Origin: Lingula anatina
Taxonomy: Eukaryota > Brachiopoda > Lingulata > Lingulida > Lingulidae
DNA: 32,262 nucleotides
NCBI RefSeq assembly: GCF_001039355.2
Contig: NW_019776157.1
Span: 361,285-393,546 of the forward strand
Direction of reading: 5' to 3'
The number at the start of each line of letters is the position of its first letter. Within the stretch, counting starts at the first letter, position 1. Below are positions 20,289 through 31,871 of this stretch, piece by piece. The position numbers and the translations under genes were made by a program. The notes under the pieces are model-generated. The model was not told the origin of the DNA. It saw nothing but the letters and a program-made list of their open reading frames with translations, and did no database searches.

Positions 20289-23200
20289 ATGACTGTCCAA
20301 AGAAGTGCCAAATTGATACTTGTGATTACACTGATTGGAATTATTCAAATAGGTAGGTAATACTGGCCCGTAGCCAGGGGGGATAAGGGGGGTTCGAGAG
20401 AACCGCCCCTTTTGCTGGGAAAAGGTCCACTCTCGGTAAAATTTGATCTAGGTACATGAAGTTTTTATGGGAAAAGGTCCACTTTTTCAGAAAAAGAACC
20501 CCCCTTTTGAAATTGCTTGCTATGGACCTGTAATATTGGATGGTGGATGGAACATGTATCAAGTATTCTTTTTTAAATAATTCTACCGATCATCCACTAA
20601 GCCTTTAGACTACTATCTGTAATTAGCATTGCATGAAGATTTTTACTCAACAGCGCCTGTAATATCAATGAGGCGACAATAATTATAGCAAAAATCATGA
20701 AAATTAACTGCCGGTATACCATGAAAATCGGACTCGCCTATATGTGACTCCCTAGTCAGATTTTCATTAAAAAGTCAAACTTTCATAATAAAAATGAAAT
20801 TTTGACTCCCGCCCCCACAGAACTTTATAAATCTTATTTCATTTGAGCATATGCCTTTTATCTTGAAGTATGCATAATGGAGGATACATTGGCACTTTTG
20901 TTAGTCTGCAGGTGTAAATTTTCATGAGAAAATAAGAAAATAAAAAATGTGTATTTCATCCGGTTACCACCACTGACTCCCCATTAAAAAAGCTATTTAT
21001 TTGATATTTGGTGATCATTTCAACATCTTTCCTTTTAGTATACTTAATGAATAATAAATTGGAAATATTTGAAAGTTTGATGATAAAATACTGAACTTGG
21101 TCTTTTTCCTTTATAACACACGTTGTTTTCTCCATCTGATATTATTCTTCCTACATTCCTGTCCTTTTATTCATATTAACATATTGGTACATACTAACTG
21201 TAAATAATTTGGAAAATTTAAAGAAACTTTAATTAACTTTTATAAACGTCTTAATTATACCCTAGCTGCTCCAGAAGGCGTATCAGACATTTAAGCTGAT
21301 TCAAATGACTGCACTTAGAGAGAATCCCCGCGGGGTTGGAATGACCCAGTTAGTGAAAATGTTGTTGCAATATTTTTGCTGTTTGATATCTGTATATTTT
21401 CAGCTTTTGCTATGTAGTTAATTTTCTTTGCTATTGTTTGTGGATTCTTCAAACATCCTGTTTTGCTTTTCCCAAATTAGTGATTTGCTTGACTGCCCCC
21501 TTTTTTAGAGAGATTCATGCTTCCTCTATTCTTGGAAAGGTACAATAGAACGCATCATACCATATCAATGATCACATAACTGAGTAAATTTCCCTGATGT
21601 GATTGGTCGAGGACCATCCAGCCTTGTTAAAATAACTGGCAATTTAATATAACACGACATCCTTTATTATTATCACGGTCAGTCATCAGTATGTAAATAT
21701 ATTTTGGGTGTTTCATTTAAGATTTGTGAATGGAGAAGTGTGTAGTCAGGTGTGTCTCTACCAATTAACTGACTTTCATGTCTGTTGCTCTGCTACATTA
21801 CGTAATATGCAGTGATTTAATTGGGTAGTGTTCCTTTGGGCTGGTCAAAGCTTGGCTTAGGCAAAGCTTGGTTCTGTCAAAAAAAGCATCCATATGTCGG
21901 CAACTACTGCATAGAAGAATTTGAAATTTGGCATGCAAGCGGTCAGTTTTGAAGTGCGTAAGATGAGTTAAGTAGTGCATTACAAATTTGTTAATCTATG
22001 GCAGAATGGCGCGAAAAAGACAGACATTACCAGACAGATCATAGCGCCAAACGGAACGGTCCCCACAGTTTTAAAGAGTATTGCCCAGACTGATGTACCG
22101 ACACAGAGGTCACCCCCAGTGTATCAAAATCTTACCTACAGGGTACAGGACCCACTGTCTTTCGGGATACGCTGCTGCAACTAAACAAAAAACACTTAGT
22201 CCGTTCAAAACGAGGGGTAAATTGCCACCAAAATGCGTTTTTAAAAGCCCTTAGCGAAGATCAAACTGATTTTAGCTGGTAAGAATACAAAACGACCTCC
22301 GAGGCACCCACTGTATACAGCAAAACATCGTCGTCTGTTTCTCTAATGAATTGGGGGTCATGGCCGTTTATGGGTAGAACACTGAAACTGCGTGGCTTTC
22401 TTTATTGAGGTCAGATTTCACCTGTACCACCCAATTAGTCAAAACAGAGTTTACAGATATCCAGAAGAGGCCTTCGACGAAGCATATGCCAGGTCTAAAG
22501 TGACAAGGGTTATTGACAGCGTCAGTATTTGGAGTGGATACCACATTGGTGCCAAAACACCAATGGTAGTCATCAACGAAAACCTGAACCAGATCAAATT
22601 AAGGAATAATCTCGGAACCACTTGACTATCATTTGATAGGGGGCACCTTAGGAACAATTTGAGGTTGCACGGTGAGGTTCACACAGAGCACTTTTAATAG
22701 CAGATAACTTACAGAACCAAGGGAATGAGCAGCTATCTTGGTGATCAAAATCGCCATATTGGAACCACATAGACAATATTTCGGTAGGCCATTACTCGCC
22801 GAATCAACTGCCCACATGTCCTACAACAAAAATGGACCAAATTGAACAATTTTAGACCGATGCCTGGAATATTATTCCAGATTGAACTCTAAAAACATAC
22901 CCCAAGGAATGCCTTGCCGCTTGAGAGCGCTGGCAACAGCCAGAAGAGGCCAGGCGTAACAGCGAACATTACTGTGACTAGCAACTGACATGAGGGTCTT
23001 TTGTGGAGCGTATAAATCTTTTACAGATGATTATTTGGAAAACATGGAGATCAAAAATATCTCTTTTAATGGAAGTCGTATGACATAGAATAGGCAATGT
23101 GTTTTGTTTGCTTCTCTGGCGAATTCAATTAATGAATTGATGTCACAATGACATCAGAGAGATAATTTAAAGTTATTAAAACACGATTTTAATCCTTATT

Positions 23201-26200
23201 TTCATTTATCAGTCAGCAAAATAGGAAAAAACTGATAAAAAATTACTTGGAAAAAAATATTCCATATTAAATGTCAAGTCTGTATAATATGTATTGCTAA
23301 ATTGTTGAAAAATAAATACGGTTAAGTGAAATAAAAATGAGAAAGTTTTGAACCATTTATCCACAGACCGCTTTTTTTTTGTCCCTCACGGTATGACATT
23401 AAGGCTTTTAGATTGCAGTGAGGGGAGGTGAATACTGCTGCCCATATTTAACGTCATCTGGGAACTACACCAGAACGTTCTACTGTTCAGATTACTGCTG
23501 CGGTACATCTACCGATAGATATTGCTGCAATTCAATTAGCATGAGATACTACTGGAGTTACTCTGACAGTACGCTGTGTCCTTCCCCGACAGAAGGTAAA
23601 TTTGTATTTGTCTCTAAAGTTCATGTGGTTACATTACATGCACATCTACCTGTATGTCCAAATCACTTAAGATCGGATTCCATTTAGGAATATTGCAGTT
23701 TTTTTTATCAAAGATAACGGTGGGGATTATTAGTCAAATCACGTTTTATGCTGGATATTGTTATCAATATTGATATTTCTTCCGATGTAACAAATAGCAA
23801 ATTATTCTTCTTTCCGATTCACCATTTTAAAGCTCGTTCCGCACTTCAATTTTGATTTGATTTAATTTTGATTTAACGCGCATCAGTTTTAATGTAAAAT
23901 TACGAGAGTAATCGAAATTATATTGCAATATTGAAAATTATAGAATTAATGGAAAAATTTTATCTCTGGCAAAACGTTGATTTCTTACTTCGATGATTCA
24001 ACATGCAAATAAACATTTAAACATATGACACAGATATCAGTATAATAATAGGCCTCGGGCATAAAATGTCCTTTGTAGGACAGGTTTAAATTTTCATTTG
24101 TATTTCAACTTCAGGAAATGTGGTTTTTGTTGTCATATAATAACTTTCTCTTTTCATCCCCATACAAACGGTACTTACACATACGGTTTAGAGGGCTGTT
24201 ACATATTTTTTGCTGTTCTTGTTGTTTGGAAATTGATACTTGGGGAGGAACACAAAGGTTGAAATAAACATAATATAAATAATAAAATATTAAATGTACC
24301 AAGTGGCATTTCAAAAATGGAGTTAGAAACACTAGCTACATGTATCAGGAACTTCATTTCAAAGTCCTGAATCAATTCTGAATTCCAGGGGAATATTGCT
24401 GCGCATATTACACGTCATACGGCACTTACAAACCATCGTTCTACTGTTCCCAGTACTGCTGCGGGACGTCTACCAGGAAATACTGCTGTTCCTTTTCTTT
24501 TCTTCGACATTTCCCGAGTTTTTCTTCCAACTCGTCATGCCCCGTCGCCACCACTACCACCACCACAACAACAGGTTTGTTTACATATATATGTTAACAA
24601 ATGTAACTATGGATTATGTAACATTTCATCTCGCAATTGTGTAACCTTCTATCGAAGTTTAAAGTAAGCAGTGTGATCGTACGACCATAGAGGTGTATAC
24701 CTCTTTGAATGTGACTCTATGACATCTACGCTCGACCTTTACCATGACCTTTGATCTTTGCATTTACAATAGGTACAGGGGAATATTGCTGCCCATATTA
24801 CACGTCATACGGCACTTACAAACCATCGTTCTACTGTTCCCAGTACTGCTGCGGGACGTCTACCTTAAAATACTGCTGTTCCTTTTCTGTTCTTCGACAT
24901 TTTCCGAGTTTTTCTTCCAACTCGTCATGCCCCGCCGCCACCACTACCACCACCACCACCACAGGTTTGTAGGTATAGCCAATATATAACAAATGTATCT
25001 GTGGGCGATTTAATATTTCATTTCGCCGTTGTGTAATGTTCGATAGAAGCTACCATACATCGTTGAATGTGACTCTTTGACATCATAACTTGACCTTTAC
25101 CATGACCTTTGATCTTTGCATTTACAATAGGTACGGGGGAATATTGCTGCCCATATTACACGTCATATGGCACTTACAAACCATCGTTCTATTGTTCCCA
25201 GTACTGCTGCGGGACGTCTACCAGTAAATACTGCTGTGACTCGTACTTAAACAGATACTACCCGAGTTATTCCTTTAAGTGGTTATGCCCGCTCGCCACT
25301 CCACCCACCACAACAACAGGTTCGTTTGTAATTATAATCGATTTAATTTTTCATTTGGTCAGTGTATATACTGGTACATGTTAGCTACAATCGACGTTAA
25401 TTGAAACTGTGCGATGTGACCATTTAAGTTCTGACCTTGACCTTATTCTTGACCTTTGGCTTTTTAGGTTCAGGAGAATATTGCTGCGCATATTACACGT
25501 CCTATGGCAGTTACAGTAGATCTTTCCACTGTTCCAAGTACTGCTGTGGGACATATACGATTAAATACTGCTGTTCCTCGTACTCAAGCAGATATTACAA
25601 GAGTTATTCCTATCTTTCCTTGTGCCCCACCCCCTCAAACAACTGGAGCAGCTGGACATCGAGAACTTCTTCAGGCACCATAAATGTGTACGTACGTTTT
25701 TTCTTTCAAATAGTCTAGAGCTGATCTCTGTGAGTGTGAATCATAGCCCATTCGTTAACATGTTCTTTTTTACTCGACAGAGTTTTAACGTGATTTAGTG
25801 CTTGTTTTCGTTATTTCTAAATCAGCTAGCTACAATTTCATATTGGTTATCATCGCAGTGGCGTATTTAGGAGGGGTGTCAGGGGGGCACTGTACCCCCC
25901 TTCGGTTTCTGGAAAAAATCACACCAATATTCCCTCTTGATATTATAATTTTGAAGAGCTGAATCATAGTTCTAAACTGCACCAAATGGCACTGTTTGCC
26001 CTCTAAAACACCGAACCCCACACCACAGAGAAAAGGGTCGGCTTCGCATCCAAGGCCTGTCATTCTTTAAAAACTGGACCACCCCCCTTCAGATAGTCCT
26101 AGAATCGCACCTGTATCTTATATTTTTTTCTTTCAGAGTCGGTGCCATAGTAGGCTCTGTAGTCGGTTTCATTGCCCTGTGTGTCATCATAGGAGTCGTC

Positions 26201-27104
26201 ATCTGCTGCGCAACAGGATGTTGTAGACAAAGAAGAGGGACAGGTGAGTTGTACGAATGCATTTGTTATATTACTGGCTGATACTGGTAGATTACTGGAA
26301 TCTGGGAGCCTGCCTGGCAAGCATAATATACAGGGTTCGATATTGTTGAAGACGCTGTTAGCAAGTGCCCGTAGCCAAACAGGGCGAGTCCTAAAGCAGC
26401 GTTCAATTTACTATTAGTTTGTTAGTTTTGACATACAAGCATTCATTTTTGAGATAAGATATGCATAAATTAAGTATTATAAAACGAAAAACGAAAAAGA
26501 GCAAATAAAATGTTCAATAGCTTGGTAGTTGAATCATAAATGAAAATTATCAAACACAAGCCGAAATATTTTCATACCGTTAGCGTTTGTGTTTGATAAT
26601 TTTCATTTACGAAAAACGAAAAATTATGCAATATTTTACAAAGACAAGGTAGCCACAAATCAAATGAATTGCGAACTGTAATATCGCTCATATGCCTTGT
26701 CCATATTTGGCAGAACATAGGCCTATATACCTTCGTAATTTCTGCAGTGCCATCAAATCACATACATCTATTGTATGCAAAGATACAGATATGATAAAAA
26801 ATACGAAACACTGTTAACGTCATTTAAAAATGTAAATTTATTTACAGTAAATAACCCCCCTGGCAGTGCTGCAGTCGTGTATACCACATCAGCCGCAGTG
26901 CAAAGTGCCCCAGTCGTGGTCACACGACCGCCGCCACAAAATCCTGGGTATGGACCAGAGATTCCTCAACTGAACGGCGCTGCAGTTCCTGGCTTTCGAA
27001 CACCAAATGTAGGGTTGAAAACTGGACTGAGCGTTTTGAAAGCAGGGTTAGGATTAGTTTCCGATTCAGGATTGGAGGTAACCTCATCGGAAGAGACCTT
27101 TTAA
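20289..27104 (+). CDS. Gene C: five-module Shisa/CYYR1-like transmembrane protein
   Basis: Exons 20289-20352, 23419-23595, 24389-24574, 24773-24964, 25131-25319, 25468-25687, 26137-26243 and 26848-27104 (phases 1,1,1,1,1,2,1) give 463 residues without an internal stop. Residues 1-21 are a signal peptide (MTVQRSAKLILVITLIGIIQ). Five cysteine modules span about 22-342. Each has EYCC, FxC, YCCGT, YCC and a late CP, giving eight Cys. Module 1 is the most divergent (GEYCCPYLTS, an N-Y-T glycosylation sequon, CCGTSTDRYCC). Modules 2-4 end in Thr-rich linkers; module 5 ends in NNWSSWTSRTSSG. The TM is about 344-367, nearly identical to genes A and B, with CCATGCCRQRRG after it. The tail (379-463) is Pro-rich at first (VTRPPPQNPGYGPEIPQ) and ends in SSEETF; it lacks the PPPPY of gene B. 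It is probably a surface protein with a mucin-like stalked ectodomain. Function unknown. Confidence 0.85.
20370..20533. mobile_element. MITE-like insertion in gene C intron 1
   Basis: Starts GGCCCGTAGCCAGGGGGG and ends GCTATGGACCTG. AAAAGGTCCACT occurs twice inside. Gene A intron 1 reads straight through this point (about 6063-6080), so the insertion post-dates the block duplication. A related copy is at about 29370-29510. Confidence 0.7.
21717..23418 (+). other. Gene C-specific intron DNA carrying a dead transposase
   Basis: At about 21717 homology with gene A intron 1 ends; it resumes just before 25468. The extra DNA of about 3.75 kb contains the transposase remnant and module exons 1-4. 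Outside the remnant no other feature was recognised in 21717-21974 or 22965-23418. Confidence 0.6.
21975..22960 (+). pseudogene. Tc1/mariner-type transposase remnant
   Basis: Near 21990-22080 the frame reads NLWQNGAKKTDITRQI and VLKSI, like the N-terminal helix-turn-helix of Tc1 transposases. At 22395-22620 it reads RFHLYHPISQNRVYRYPEE, then SVSIWSGYHIGAKTPMVVI and NENLNQIKLRNNL. These match the family's DESRF, SVMVWGGI and KTPLVxIxGNLN segments. The first catalytic Asp is lost (FFIEVRF where the family has FSDESRF). The frame is broken between the parts and stops interrupt the 3' portion (22640-22960). It lies in gene C intron 1 on the same strand. Terminal inverted repeats were not located. 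Confidence 0.75.
23419..25687 (+). repeat. Array of five cysteine-module exons in gene C
   Basis: Units 23419-23595 (177 nt), 24389-24574 (186), 24773-24964 (192), 25131-25319 (189) and 25468-25687 (220). The first four are phase 1-1. Units 2 and 3 are nearly identical through the exon, and the introns before units 3 and 4 share TTTACCATGACCTTTGATCT up to the acceptor, so units of about 360-385 bp duplicated. The Thr linkers are coded by ACC/ACA runs, microsatellite-like coding sequence that can change length. Confidence 0.85.
23596..24388 (+). other. Gene C intron between modules 1 and 2
   Basis: AT-rich, no coding exon or known repeat recognised. Confidence 0.5.
25856..26115. repeat. Dispersed repeat in gene C intron before the TM exon
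   Basis: Counterpart of 8574-8838 in gene A, starting GTGGCGTATTTAGG. It has diverged and lost the intact GGATCCGCC end. Confidence 0.5.
26537..26609. repeat. Perfect 23-bp inverted repeat in gene C intron 3
   Basis: Arms 26537-26559 and 26587-26609 are exact reverse complements; arms and loop are identical to those at 9266-9338 in gene A. Confidence 0.85.
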
Positions 27105-28092
27105 TGACTGGCACGCGCATGCCATGGTTTCCCCTGCATTATCATAATCAAGATAGTATGTGATTCTTCGCATAGAAATTAATGGAATAATTCTTATATT
27201 AATTGGATATAATATAATCGGATACGTTCTAAGGTTATCCCAGGAAGTGCCTCCAGTTTGTATACACTAAATGTATTCCTTTAAATTGTAATGGGAAATT
27301 AGCCTTGAAAATATATGCCTACATTACATAAATGCGAAGATATGCTTTGCTGCTGCGTTTAAACGGAATGAAAAATTCAGAAATTACGTTTCAGCAAGCT
27401 ATAGAAATAGCTGTATATTTAAACCTCGCAAATCGATTGATTTTAGGTTGCTTTCAAAAATTTATATCTTTGAACTTGCTTGAAAACATTTTGTCAACAA
27501 TATAAACTGTAAACAAGAGCACAGCCGTTGAGCATGTATCCTAGATATTGAATCTGACTTCATAAACAACATTAACACAATCACATTTATCTCTTATCAA
27601 TTTTTTAATTATATTTTATCCTTTCATTTGTGATCCATTTCAATAATAATCTGCCTAGAAAGCAAGAAAATATTGTATACGGGCCTACCTCGTACATCAA
27701 ATTAATCATGAAATGATTATACAATAAACTAGACTTAAATGTGAAGAAGAGATGTTCCATATCCACAGATCAATGTTATGCACATTGCAAAGCGCCCTCT
27801 TTCTGATCGCGACCTAAATAAAAACTGCTGACCTACTTACCGGGCGCACCTGTTTTTATAAATCCGTGTATAATACTGCATGACCCATTTGCTGAATGGG
27901 AGACCAAGCTTACAGGGGCTACATCAGTAGACTTACTCCACGTTTTTAACGGCTCATAAGGGTAGTCTCAGTGCATCGAATTAGGTTATAAGGGTCTAGC
28001 AATCGTACCAAAAAGGTCGCAACACTACGACACCTAGAAGCCACCGTACTTTTGGATAAAATAAAAGAACTGCAGGTTTCGCTATCAACAAC
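27105..28092. other. Gene C to gene D intergenic DNA
   Basis: Duplicate of the gene A to gene B interval, with an unrelated stretch at about 27290-27660 not present between A and B. No gene seen. A TATA-like stretch identical to that before gene B is at 28054-28067. Confidence 0.55.
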
Positions 28093-28156
28093 ATGGCTGT
28101 CCAATTTAAGGCCATGTTGGCTTGTTTGTTTACGTTGCTGGCAATCATGCACACAG
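28093..28156 (+). CDS. Gene D: signal-peptide exon of a fourth Shisa-like gene (partial)
   Basis: This 64-nt exon encodes MAVQFKAMLACLFTLLAIMH-T and ends phase 1 at a GTACGT donor. It differs from gene B exon 1 at only a few residues, and flanking DNA matches gene B on both sides. No module exon was found between 28157 and 29717. An LTR element then fills the rest of the window, so later exons, if any, lie to the right. It is either a functional gene with a large first intron or a truncated copy. Confidence 0.65.
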
Positions 28157-29717
28157 GTACGTAAAATGGGTTCTATATACAGTATAGGCCTACACTGTAG
28201 GTCCATCTATTTCAGCGATGATTGTGAAGTGCCCAATTTTACACTGGTAGGCCTATATATACGGACATCACAAACATTAATGTTTAAAATGCTCACATCT
28301 CTACAAATGTGTGTTGATACTACTTAACCGACAGATATCGATCCCATGGTTGAGTGCATAATAGCCGGTGTGACGGGAATGGTAGTCCGTTCCCCATTAC
28401 CATGTAGGCCTACAGGTGGCATTCGGCTAATATAGGGCTACTTACCGGTACATGTACCCTAATACTCCGACTAACCCTGGACTTCCATTTCTGTGACTAT
28501 AGGCCTACCATTCCTGTCGAAAACGCATCTCGCCTCCCCACACTTTAACTTTTTCAAGCCGTGTTATCTACCGGTACTTCCCGGCCCATACTGAAAGTTG
28601 GAAACTGATCAGGCAAGCAACCCCCGAGTTGTGTGTAGTGGGGTACGCTTATAAAACATTCCCCTGGGGTTAGGGGGAAAGGACACAGATGGGAGGGGAA
28701 GGGTTTTTTTTTTTACAGGTAGCTTAAATTCTAGATCTACAGTATGAAATTACATATTGCTGTTATAACTACTTTAATTAAACATGGCCTTGCTAGCATT
28801 TAGAAAATAGTAGGGGCCTATAGGCTACATCCTGGATTGTGCAAGAACAATACAGTAGGCCTATGTTGAAGGTGACTCATTTTATCAATTGAGTAATGGA
28901 GCCGATCACGTCTGCTTTCATCTGTCGTCTGTTTGTAAAATGAATAGGTTAAGGCAAAAACAAATATAATCTATAGCGGGTCTGTGATTACAGATGTAAA
29001 TCCTCCCTTAGCGTTTTAGATACAGACCCAAACGGTTAAAGAAGTCTATACGAACCAGGAAGTGTACCCGGTCTAGAAGGGCAAATGATCTCACTACAGG
29101 CTTACCATCTCAGGCCATCAGATGTCCAGTTAGGCTAGCGAGTTTAATAATCTGAAAACCGAACTCCCTGGGTCTACACTGTCTTCTTGTATGTAATTTT
29201 AATTAAAAATGCGCTAAGCCCTCATACACGACAGCTTGTTGCTTACAGATTTTTTCTTTTTTTTCTGTGGCTCTTTGGTCGATTTTCGAATTTGAGGCCT
29301 ATTAAATACACCTGTCGTGTTTGATAAATTCACCGCGTGTGAAGGAAAGTTTCGTGCTACAGGCGCGTTGCTATGTGTGTGTGTGGGGGGGGAGGGGAAC
29401 CTACCGCACTTTTTGCTTGAAAAAGGTTCGCTCTGGGTAAATTTTGATCTAGGTACGCAAAGGTTTTATGAGAAAAGGTCCACTGTTTTGAAATTGCTGG
29501 CCACGAGACTGTGTTTTTTGATTCAGGACTTGGCCACTTTGGGACCGAAAGTTTGTTTTGGTTAGTTTAGATTCGTGTAGATTCATGTGGGTCTCAGCTT
29601 ACACTGATTTTTAAAAAATCATGCCACAGCATTTGAGTTATAAGATGAGGAGTTATGCGTAGGCTACATGTACAATTACAGTAGGCTTCTGTAGGCGTAT
29701 TGGGGGTATACATTGTA
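28157..29717 (+). other. Presumed intron 1 of gene D
   Basis: It matches gene B intron 1 up to about 28950 and again at 29630-29690. The stretch 28950-29630 is specific to this copy and includes a MITE relative at about 29370-29510 (AAAAGGTCCACT, TTTTGATCTAGGTACG). No coding exon seen. Confidence 0.5.
28365..28519. mobile_element. MITE family copy 4 (GGTGTGAC ends)
   Basis: Starts CCGGTGTGACGGGAATGG and ends CCATTCCTGTCG. It is the duplicate of the copy at 10899. Confidence 0.7.
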
Positions 29718-30123
29718 TGTAGGGGTCCATGTTCCACCCTACCCAGGTTCTTCTAATATTTTACCTGTCACTGATGCATGGGAGAGGGGATATAACCACA
29801 GACTCACATCTTCAGTCCCAAGTCTAAAAGTCCTTTATTAAGTCCAAGCATTCAGCCTTTATACACATTATCTCCAGAGAAACTATCTGCATGCCACAGT
29901 GGCAGCAACTCATTTAAATACTAATTGCAATGCAATAGATAACAATTGAGGGCTTCTACTTTTAAGTTATATCAGTTCTACTTATCGGGTATACCTATAC
30001 AGAGGATGATAAATATTCATTCAAGACTGAAGTAAGGTGAATGATAATATGCTGACTGATTACAAGTATAAACATAATATGTAAATGAGTGATTTCATCA
30101 CATGCATTTAGTGGACCTTAACA
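29718..30123 (-). repeat. LTR, downstream (3') copy of the element
   Basis: 406 bp, TG...CA ends on the minus strand, with TATAAA at 29858-29863 and AATAAA at 29834-29839. The five bases next to it at 29713-29717 (TTGTA) are the predicted target-site duplication. The other flank is outside the window. Confidence 0.85.
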
Positions 30124-30779
30124 TATTCCTTCTTTTCCCACAAAAAAAATTATGGTTACATAATTTTTTGAAATAAAGATTCCACAGAATACTCAAATAT
30201 AAAAAATTTTAACCGCTAAATACTTATACAAAATATCTGCGTCATGATTCAATTACAAGAATAAATTAAAATATTATTCTATCAAACATCATCACTTAAA
30301 CTAACAATTGTAATTAATTCAGTTCATTATCCATTCCATTGCTGTACAAAGACATGTCATTATTCTAATGAAATTAAATTTGAATTTTTATGCTTCCAAA
30401 ATATTTTGACAGAGATAAATGTCCAGTTATCATACAGATTGTTTAAACAGCTTTTCTTATGGACTGTACATTTAAAATCTCATCAGTTAAACAATTCAGT
30501 ATCAGGTATATCACGAAACTAAATTCTTTCTTCCATAACACATGTTGGAAATTTAACATTTTTAAATAAAAAAAAAAATACCGTCACATATTCTTTATAA
30601 TTCAATTAAACCGTATCTGTAAACACAATTTATCTTGTTATTTTCAAATATGTAGGTCATGAATTATTTGGTGCAATTTTACTTAGAATATTAAAACAAG
30701 AATATCAAATACTGAGCCAAGTGTAAAATATCTATAAATCTCATTTTTCTGAACCTACAGTACAGCCCTAACTGATGCA

Positions 30780-31871
30780 TTATCCTTTAACTGAATAAAA
30801 AAAATCATTTCTTAATTTGCAGTGTGGAAGAAGTGTCCATTTTAGTTTCTTTGCCATAAACTTTCTCTGCACCTTTTTGTTGTCTCTGTTAAAGTCCCAT
30901 TTTACACCTGTCCATTCTTTTGCATTCTCATAAACATTTTCTGTGTCTGAACCTTGTTTGTCTTCATTCTCTACAACTTTAAGTACCTCCTCACTTGCAC
31001 TTTGTTCTTCATTCTCTTCAACTTCTTCCTCACCTGCACTTTGTTCCATCTCTACTTCAGTAAGTTTGTCTCCGTCAGTATTTTTGAAATTAGAAAAATC
31101 CATTTCCATCCATTCATCATTAAGTCCTTCATCAGCATTCTTTACATAATCCGTTACAGCATTTTCATCTACACCATGTTTCTCCACATACTTTGGGTCA
31201 TCACCATCATCAAGTCCTTTATCCGTATTCTTTACATCATCTGTTAAAGCCTTTTCAACTACATCAGGTTTCTCATAATACGTCAGTTCACCCATTTTAC
31301 TCTCACTTCCGATTAATCCGTTGTCATCATCATCATCATCAGTTTTCAATCCTAGCTCTTGTTCTTGTTCTTTTTCGACATACCCTTCACATTTCTCCCC
31401 TTTCTTGAAATCAGTTCTCTTTTCTACCTCTGGATCATTTACAATCATAATGTCCTTGCTGAGTTCATTCCCATAATTTTCCTCACCTAAATGTATATCA
31501 TGTTCCTTCACAAACTCCATCATACATTCATCTTCTTTAGCCGTAGTCAGTGTCTCATCATGAGTTCCCTTCTCCATTTCTAATAATTCATCTACTTTGC
31601 CTTGGTTTCTTTCTTTAACTTGTTTCATTTCAGATTCTGCAGTAATGTCATTATTCTGTTGCTGCAAACTGCCATACTGTCTCTGTAACAAGTCGGCTAG
31701 CTTGGACAGGCATTCTACCAGTCTGCCATTAATGTTATAGTCCTTTTCAGAATCCCAGTCATCATCTCCATACACATACTCATCTTCAAAGTTGGATCCA
31801 TAGCTATATTCATAGCTATATCCCTCCCCCGCAGTGACCCTGGTCGAGCTCGCCATTATGTAGGGGTCCAT
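30780..31871 (-). CDS. Acidic 363-residue protein of the LTR element, unknown function
   Basis: This is the single long ORF of the element. The first ATG (31871) lies inside the LTR; a second in-frame ATG at 31856 (MASSTRVTAGEGYS) sits at the LTR edge, overlapping the possible primer-binding site. The N-terminus is Tyr/Asp/Glu-rich (YSYEYSYGSNFEDEYVYG), then a short amphipathic stretch (RLVECLSKLADLLQRQYG) that could be coiled-coil. A long Glu/Asp/Lys-rich middle holds a DDDDDDD run and two related segments (DDVKNTDKGLDDGDDPKYVE and DYVKNADEGLNDEW). The C-terminus is basic (NKKVQRKFMAKKLKWTLLPH). There is no CCHC knuckle and no catalytic motif. A gag-like structural role is possible from position, but no gag similarity was recognised. 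Confidence 0.7.
   Translation of the reverse strand: MDPYIMASSTRVTAGEGYSYEYSYGSNFEDEYVYGDDDWDSEKDYNINGRLVECLSKLADLLQRQYGSLQQQNNDITAESEMKQVKERNQGKVDELLEMEKGTHDETLTTAKEDECMMEFVKEHDIHLGEENYGNELSKDIMIVNDPEVEKRTDFKKGEKCEGYVEKEQEQELGLKTDDDDDDNGLIGSESKMGELTYYEKPDVVEKALTDDVKNTDKGLDDGDDPKYVEKHGVDENAVTDYVKNADEGLNDEWMEMDFSNFKNTDGDKLTEVEMEQSAGEEEVEENEEQSASEEVLKVVENEDKQGSDTENVYENAKEWTGVKWDFNRDNKKVQRKFMAKKLKWTLLPHCKLRNDFFYSVKG

Noticed and set aside
30943-31408. Plus-strand Ser/Phe-rich frames in the LTR element
   Set aside because: Antisense of the acidic ORF, whose GAA/GAT-rich codons read as Ser/Phe/Ile on the other strand.
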